From CAYYJR01 sp964472305 (GTDB taxonomy: Bacteria; Armatimonadota; Hebobacteria; CAIYQO01), in contig CAYYJR010000007.1 of assembly GCA_964472305.1 (NCBI GenBank), positions 1 to 64,000 of the forward strand: a stretch of DNA of 64,000 bases, read 5' to 3'. The position numbers and the translations under genes are program-made. Shown in pieces: positions 63,799 through 64,000 of the stretch; position 1 is the first letter of the stretch, and each line of letters opens with the position of its first letter. The notes under the pieces are model-generated. The model made no database searches. It was not told the DNA's origin and saw only the letters and a list, made by a program, of their open reading frames with translations.

Positions 63799-63827
63799 TT
63801 GACGGAAAGCGAAAAAGCGGGTATCAC
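63799..63827 (+). promoter_or_regulatory. Sigma70-like promoter giving a leaderless penicillin-binding protein mRNA
   Basis: TTGACG (63799-63804) and TATCAC (63822-63827) are 17 bases apart. The ATG at 63834 starts 7 bases after the -10 box, at the expected transcription start, and no Shine-Dalgarno is visible. Confidence 0.5.
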
Positions 63828-63833
63828 TTGGGC

Positions 63834-64000
63834 ATGGATGTCGATGTGCAGCGACGGATTCGCCGTTTTTTCGGCCTGGTGATCCTCCTGTTTCTGACGC
63901 TGGTCGGGTGGCAGTCGTATTGGCACCTGGTGAAAAGCGATTGGTTGCTGGCACAGCAATCGAATCGCCGGCTGGCGCGCGCGGAGCGCAACACCCCTCG
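63834..64000 (+). CDS. Penicillin-binding protein (transpeptidase), N-terminal part only
   Basis: The window ends after 55 codons. The protein begins with a basic N-terminus, a single membrane-spanning segment (about 13-31) and the start of a block WLLAQQSNRRLARAERNTP that matches the region just before the pedestal domain of FtsI/PBP2-type transpeptidases (often NxR followed by an RGxIxDRxG motif just beyond this point). It would cross-link peptidoglycan during division or elongation. The catalytic SxxK is outside the window, so assignment rests on the N-terminal pattern. Confidence 0.65.
   Translation, partial: MDVDVQRRIRRFFGLVILLFLTLVGWQSYWHLVKSDWLLAQQSNRRLARAERNTP

Overview
This is a GC-rich bacterial chromosome segment with densely packed genes and short intergenic gaps. 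It carries single-copy housekeeping genes: valS, rlmD, typA, hisB, an NRAMP metal transporter, a DUF3084/RNase H-fold pair, and the start of a penicillin-binding protein. Around them are large carbohydrate-degradation and exopolysaccharide regions. The mix (GH4, sulfatase, Gfo/Idh/MocA oxidoreductases, a URO-D-like protein, cytosolic FG-GAP protein, DUF981, DUF3084) reminds me of Armatimonadota or a related free-living, sugar-using didermal lineage. That placement is inference; no rRNA or other decisive marker lies in the window.

Region 1 (1-7.5 kb, + strand) looks like a polysaccharide-utilisation locus: a truncated GH4 alpha-galactosidase-like gene, a secreted protein with two CBM9-like domains and a GH30-like barrel that seems to lack both catalytic glutamates, a CE4-type deacetylase and a sulfatase. 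It ends in decayed DNA (7.5-8.44 kb) that includes an IS630 transposase fossil with a frameshift, an internal deletion and a nonsense codon.

Region 2 (8.4-12.9 kb) has an AraC regulator with a likely leaderless start, then a Gfo/Idh/MocA dehydrogenase, a URO-D-like protein and a signal-less FG-GAP propeller, closed by a strong terminator.

Region 3 (12.9-27.7 kb) is mostly core genome: a DUF981 membrane protein, valS, a secreted hypothetical, rlmD, a secreted hypothetical, a degenerate amidohydrolase, DUF3084 plus YqgF/RuvC-like, typA, hisB, NRAMP and a second Gfo/Idh/MocA gene. Sigma70-like promoters can be read directly in front of several of them.

Region 4 (28-51.4 kb) is an exopolysaccharide cluster: a DegT/DnrJ/EryC1 aminotransferase (divergent), an ABC-2 polysaccharide permease, a Wzy-like polymerase/ligase, about eight glycosyltransferases of CgeB, GT2 and GT4 types, a hexapeptide acyltransferase, two tandem FemAB/GNAT-like paralogues, a CE4 deacetylase, an NAD(P)-binding epimerase-like protein, a Wzz/Wzc-type tyrosine kinase and a bifunctional fucokinase/GDP-fucose pyrophosphorylase. 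Many genes overlap by ATGA, so translation is probably coupled. No Wzt ATPase, Wzx flippase, Wza channel or initiating sugar-phosphate transferase is visible.

Region 5 (51.4-63 kb) follows an AT-rich island. It encodes a 1495-residue secreted protein with nine Ig-like modules of two alternating subtypes fused to a beta-helix, an MBOAT O-acyltransferase with an SGNH/AlgJ-like partner, and two tandem secreted deacetylases built on the same Ig-like modules. The two deacetylase genes share an exactly identical 408-bp 3' segment. This modular surface-polysaccharide modification system is the most interesting part of the window. The window ends with a small acidic hypothetical gene and the leaderless start of a penicillin-binding protein.
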